Shown here piece by piece: positions 6,582 to 7,732 of a DNA stretch of 7,732 bases. The DNA lies in contig JAUWOM010000050.1 of NCBI GenBank assembly GCA_030612085.1, positions 1 through 7,732 of the forward strand, given 5' to 3'. Source of the DNA: Actinomycetes bacterium (lineage in GTDB: Bacteria; Actinomycetota; Humimicrobiia; JAHJRV01). The translations under genes were made by a program, and so were the position numbers. The notes beneath the pieces were generated by a model. That model had not been told where the DNA came from. It worked only from the letters and a program-made list of their open reading frames with translations, and did no database searches. Position 1 is the stretch's first letter. The number at the start of each line of letters is the position of its first letter.

Positions 6582-6610
6582 ATTTTATATGACAATTTTT
6601 CTAAAATCAA
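6582..6610 (-). promoter_or_regulatory. predicted sigma-A promoter of groES-groL
   Basis: On the minus strand TTGATT (6610-6605), a 17-bp spacer and TAAAAT (6587-6582) form a fair vegetative promoter. The start would fall near 6575, right at the edge of CIRCE. An alternative is the perfect TATAAT at 6580-6575 with TTAGAA (6604-6599) at 18 bp. Both place CIRCE where HrcA would block initiation or early elongation. Confidence 0.5.
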
Positions 6611-6723
6611 TATTATATATTCTATAATTATTTTCAATAAAAAACAACTATATTTTATTAACTTGTAATAATTTATTAGAAATGACCCTTTTAAATTAAA
6701 TAGAAATTACCTTTCTTATTAAT

Positions 6724-6753
6724 TTGACACTAATATTTTAAAAACTTTATTAA
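6724..6753 (+). promoter_or_regulatory. predicted sigma-A promoter of asnS
   Basis: A perfect -35 TTGACA (6724-6729) is followed after 18 bp by TATTAA (6748-6753, 4 of 6 matches). The start would be near 6760, giving a leader of only about 20 nt that begins just before the ribosome site. It is separate from the groES promoter and lies outside CIRCE, so asnS is probably not under HrcA control. Confidence 0.5.
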
Positions 6754-6765
6754 ATAATAAATTCA

Positions 6766-6771
6766 GAGGAG
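6766..6771 (+). promoter_or_regulatory. Shine-Dalgarno site deciding the TTG start of asnS
   Basis: GAGGAG lies 7 nt before TTG 6779. The frame is closed by TAA at 6758-6760 and has no ATG or GTG between that stop and this TTG, so the site supports TTG as start. Confidence 0.75.
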
Positions 6772-6778
6772 CCTAAAA

Positions 6779-7732
6779 TTGGTAAAAAACATATATATTA
6801 ATGACGTTTCAAAATATGATGGAAAGAAAGTACTAATAAGAGGATGGTTGTATAATAAGCGCTCAAGTGGAAATATAGTATTTCTTTTAGTAAGAGATGG
6901 AACTGGAATGTTGCAATGTGTTGTTTCAAAAAATAATGTAGATAATAAAGTTTTTGAATCAGTTCAAAAAATAACCCAGGAATCATCTTTAATAGTTACA
7001 GGTAATGTTCGTAAGGAAGAAAGAGCTATTGGAGGATACGAACTTTTTATTAATGATATAAAAATCTTGCAGATTGTATCTGACTATCCCATAACTCCAA
7101 AATCCCATGGAGTAGGATTTTTAATGAAAAATCGTCACCTCTGGCTTAGATCTAAAAAACAACATGCAATACTAAAAATAAGAGCTGAAGTAATAAAAGC
7201 CTGTAGAGAGTATTTAGATAAGAATGGATTTATTAATATAGATACTCCTATATTAACACCTGCTGCTTGCGAAGGAACAAGCACTTTATTTGAAACAAAA
7301 TATTTTGACCAGATGGCATATCTTAGCCAAAGCGGACAATTATATAATGAAGCAACTATAATGTCTTTTGGAAAAGTTTATTGCTATGGCCCAACATTTA
7401 GAGCGGAAAAGTCTAAAACCCGAAGACATTTAATGGAATTCTGGATGATAGAACCAGAAATGGCATATTTTGATTGGGAAGATAATATTGAGGTACAAGA
7501 GGAATTTGTTACTTATATTGTTCAAACAGTTCTAAAAAATAGAAGAAGTGAACTTGAAATATTAGAAAGAAATTTAAGTAAATTAGAAATTATAAAACCA
7601 CCATTTCCAAAGATATCTTATGATGAAGCATTAGAGATATTAAAAAAGGAAGGTAAGGACATAAATTGGGGTGATGATTTTGGAGCTGGTGAGGAAACCA
7701 TAATCTCTAAAAGCTTTGATAAACCTGTTTTT
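6779..7732 (+). CDS. asnS: asparaginyl-tRNA synthetase, C-terminus cut by window edge
   Basis: The frame is open for 318 codons to the window edge; AsnRS proteins usually have about 430-465 residues, so roughly the last quarter or more, including class II motif 3, is missing. The enzyme charges tRNA-Asn with asparagine using ATP. An N-terminal OB-fold anticodon-binding domain (about 1-105, with VLIRGWLYNKRSSGNIVFLL at 18-37) is followed by the class II catalytic core: motif 1 around FINIDTPILTP (151-161), the amino-acid site SQSGQLYNEA (183-192), and motif 2 FRAEKSKTRRHLMEFW (207-222) leading to MIEPEMAYF. SGQL rather than SPQ, and FRAE.S.T.RHL.EFW, favour AsnRS over the closely related AspRS. 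The stretch between CEG (164-166) and SGQL is short, as in Thermus and clostridial enzymes, without the insert of E. coli AsnRS. The start is TTG 6779, with GAGGAG 7 nt upstream. It is divergent from groES. Confidence 0.95.
   Translation, partial: MVKNIYINDVSKYDGKKVLIRGWLYNKRSSGNIVFLLVRDGTGMLQCVVSKNNVDNKVFESVQKITQESSLIVTGNVRKEERAIGGYELFINDIKILQIVSDYPITPKSHGVGFLMKNRHLWLRSKKQHAILKIRAEVIKACREYLDKNGFINIDTPILTPAACEGTSTLFETKYFDQMAYLSQSGQLYNEATIMSFGKVYCYGPTFRAEKSKTRRHLMEFWMIEPEMAYFDWEDNIEVQEEFVTYIVQTVLKNRRSELEILERNLSKLEIIKPPFPKISYDEALEILKKEGKDINWGDDFGAGEETIISKSFDKPVF

Larger units (their letters stand above)
6423..6778. other. divergent control region between groES and asnS
   Basis: This 356-bp non-coding stretch holds the groES ribosome site, an AT-rich leader, the CIRCE operator (6540-6574), the likely groES promoter (6582-6610, minus strand) and the asnS promoter and ribosome site (6724-6771, plus strand). 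About 110 bp of nearly featureless AT-rich sequence (6611-6723) lies between the two promoters. I found no tRNA, T-box or other structured RNA; the asnS leader is too short for a T-box. Confidence 0.75.

Noticed and set aside
6423..6778. T-box or riboswitch for asnS
   Set aside because: The predicted asnS leader is only about 20 nt and no T-box-like or terminator/antiterminator structure is visible upstream.
6798..6986. 62-codon minus-strand reading frame
   Set aside because: It is opposite the OB-fold region of asnS, which is unmistakable; no ribosome site or family match seen.

Overview
The window is strongly AT-rich (roughly 30% G+C by eye) and comes from a bacterial chromosome. Bacterial marks are Shine-Dalgarno sites before the genes, a perfect CIRCE heat-shock operator in front of groES-groL, a PcrA/UvrD-type helicase with the bacterial C-terminal domain, and a very short bS22/mS38-like ribosomal protein. 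A gene for a corrinoid-protein reactivase (RACo type) points to an anaerobe that uses corrinoid-dependent methyl transfer, as acetogens, methylotrophic Clostridia and several uncultured sediment lineages do. The compact asparaginyl-tRNA synthetase is of the Thermus/clostridial kind rather than the E. coli kind. I cannot fix the phylum. A low-GC anaerobe such as a deep-branching clostridial or Atribacterota-like lineage is an inference only.

Layout, left to right. (1) 1-1740, minus strand: RACo-like [2Fe-2S]/ASKHA corrinoid activator, cut by the left window edge before its C-terminus. (2) 1741-2135: a 395-bp AT-rich divergent spacer with a dyad-symmetric candidate operator, an extended -10 promoter on the plus strand, and a tetrapeptide mini-ORF with a perfect Shine-Dalgarno site. 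(3) 2136-2228, plus strand: a 30-codon, almost wholly basic bS22/AURKAIP1-COX24 family ribosomal protein. (4) 2256-4385, minus strand: pcrA/uvrD helicase, starting at TTG. (5) 4403-4461: a long hairpin between groL and pcrA. (6) 4493-6115 and 6135-6422, minus strand: groL and groES, a standard two-gene chaperonin operon. (7) 6423-6778: a divergent control region with CIRCE, the groES promoter and a separate asnS promoter. (8) 6779-7732, plus strand: asnS, starting at TTG and cut by the right window edge.

Most genes are housekeeping: protein folding, DNA repair, and translation (AsnRS and the small ribosomal protein). groES-groL form one HrcA/CIRCE-regulated operon. The pcrA gene lies on the same strand 107 bp downstream, but a hairpin separates it and may stop or attenuate read-through. 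asnS and the bS22-like gene are transcribed separately on the plus strand. The RACo gene is the only sign of the specialised metabolism of the organism, and its corrinoid-protein or methyltransferase partners would lie outside the window. I found no clear mobile element, CRISPR array, tRNA or rRNA. No wholly new system is evident; the least ordinary parts are the control region and leader of the bS22-like gene, the unusual GroEL tail, and the groL-pcrA hairpin.
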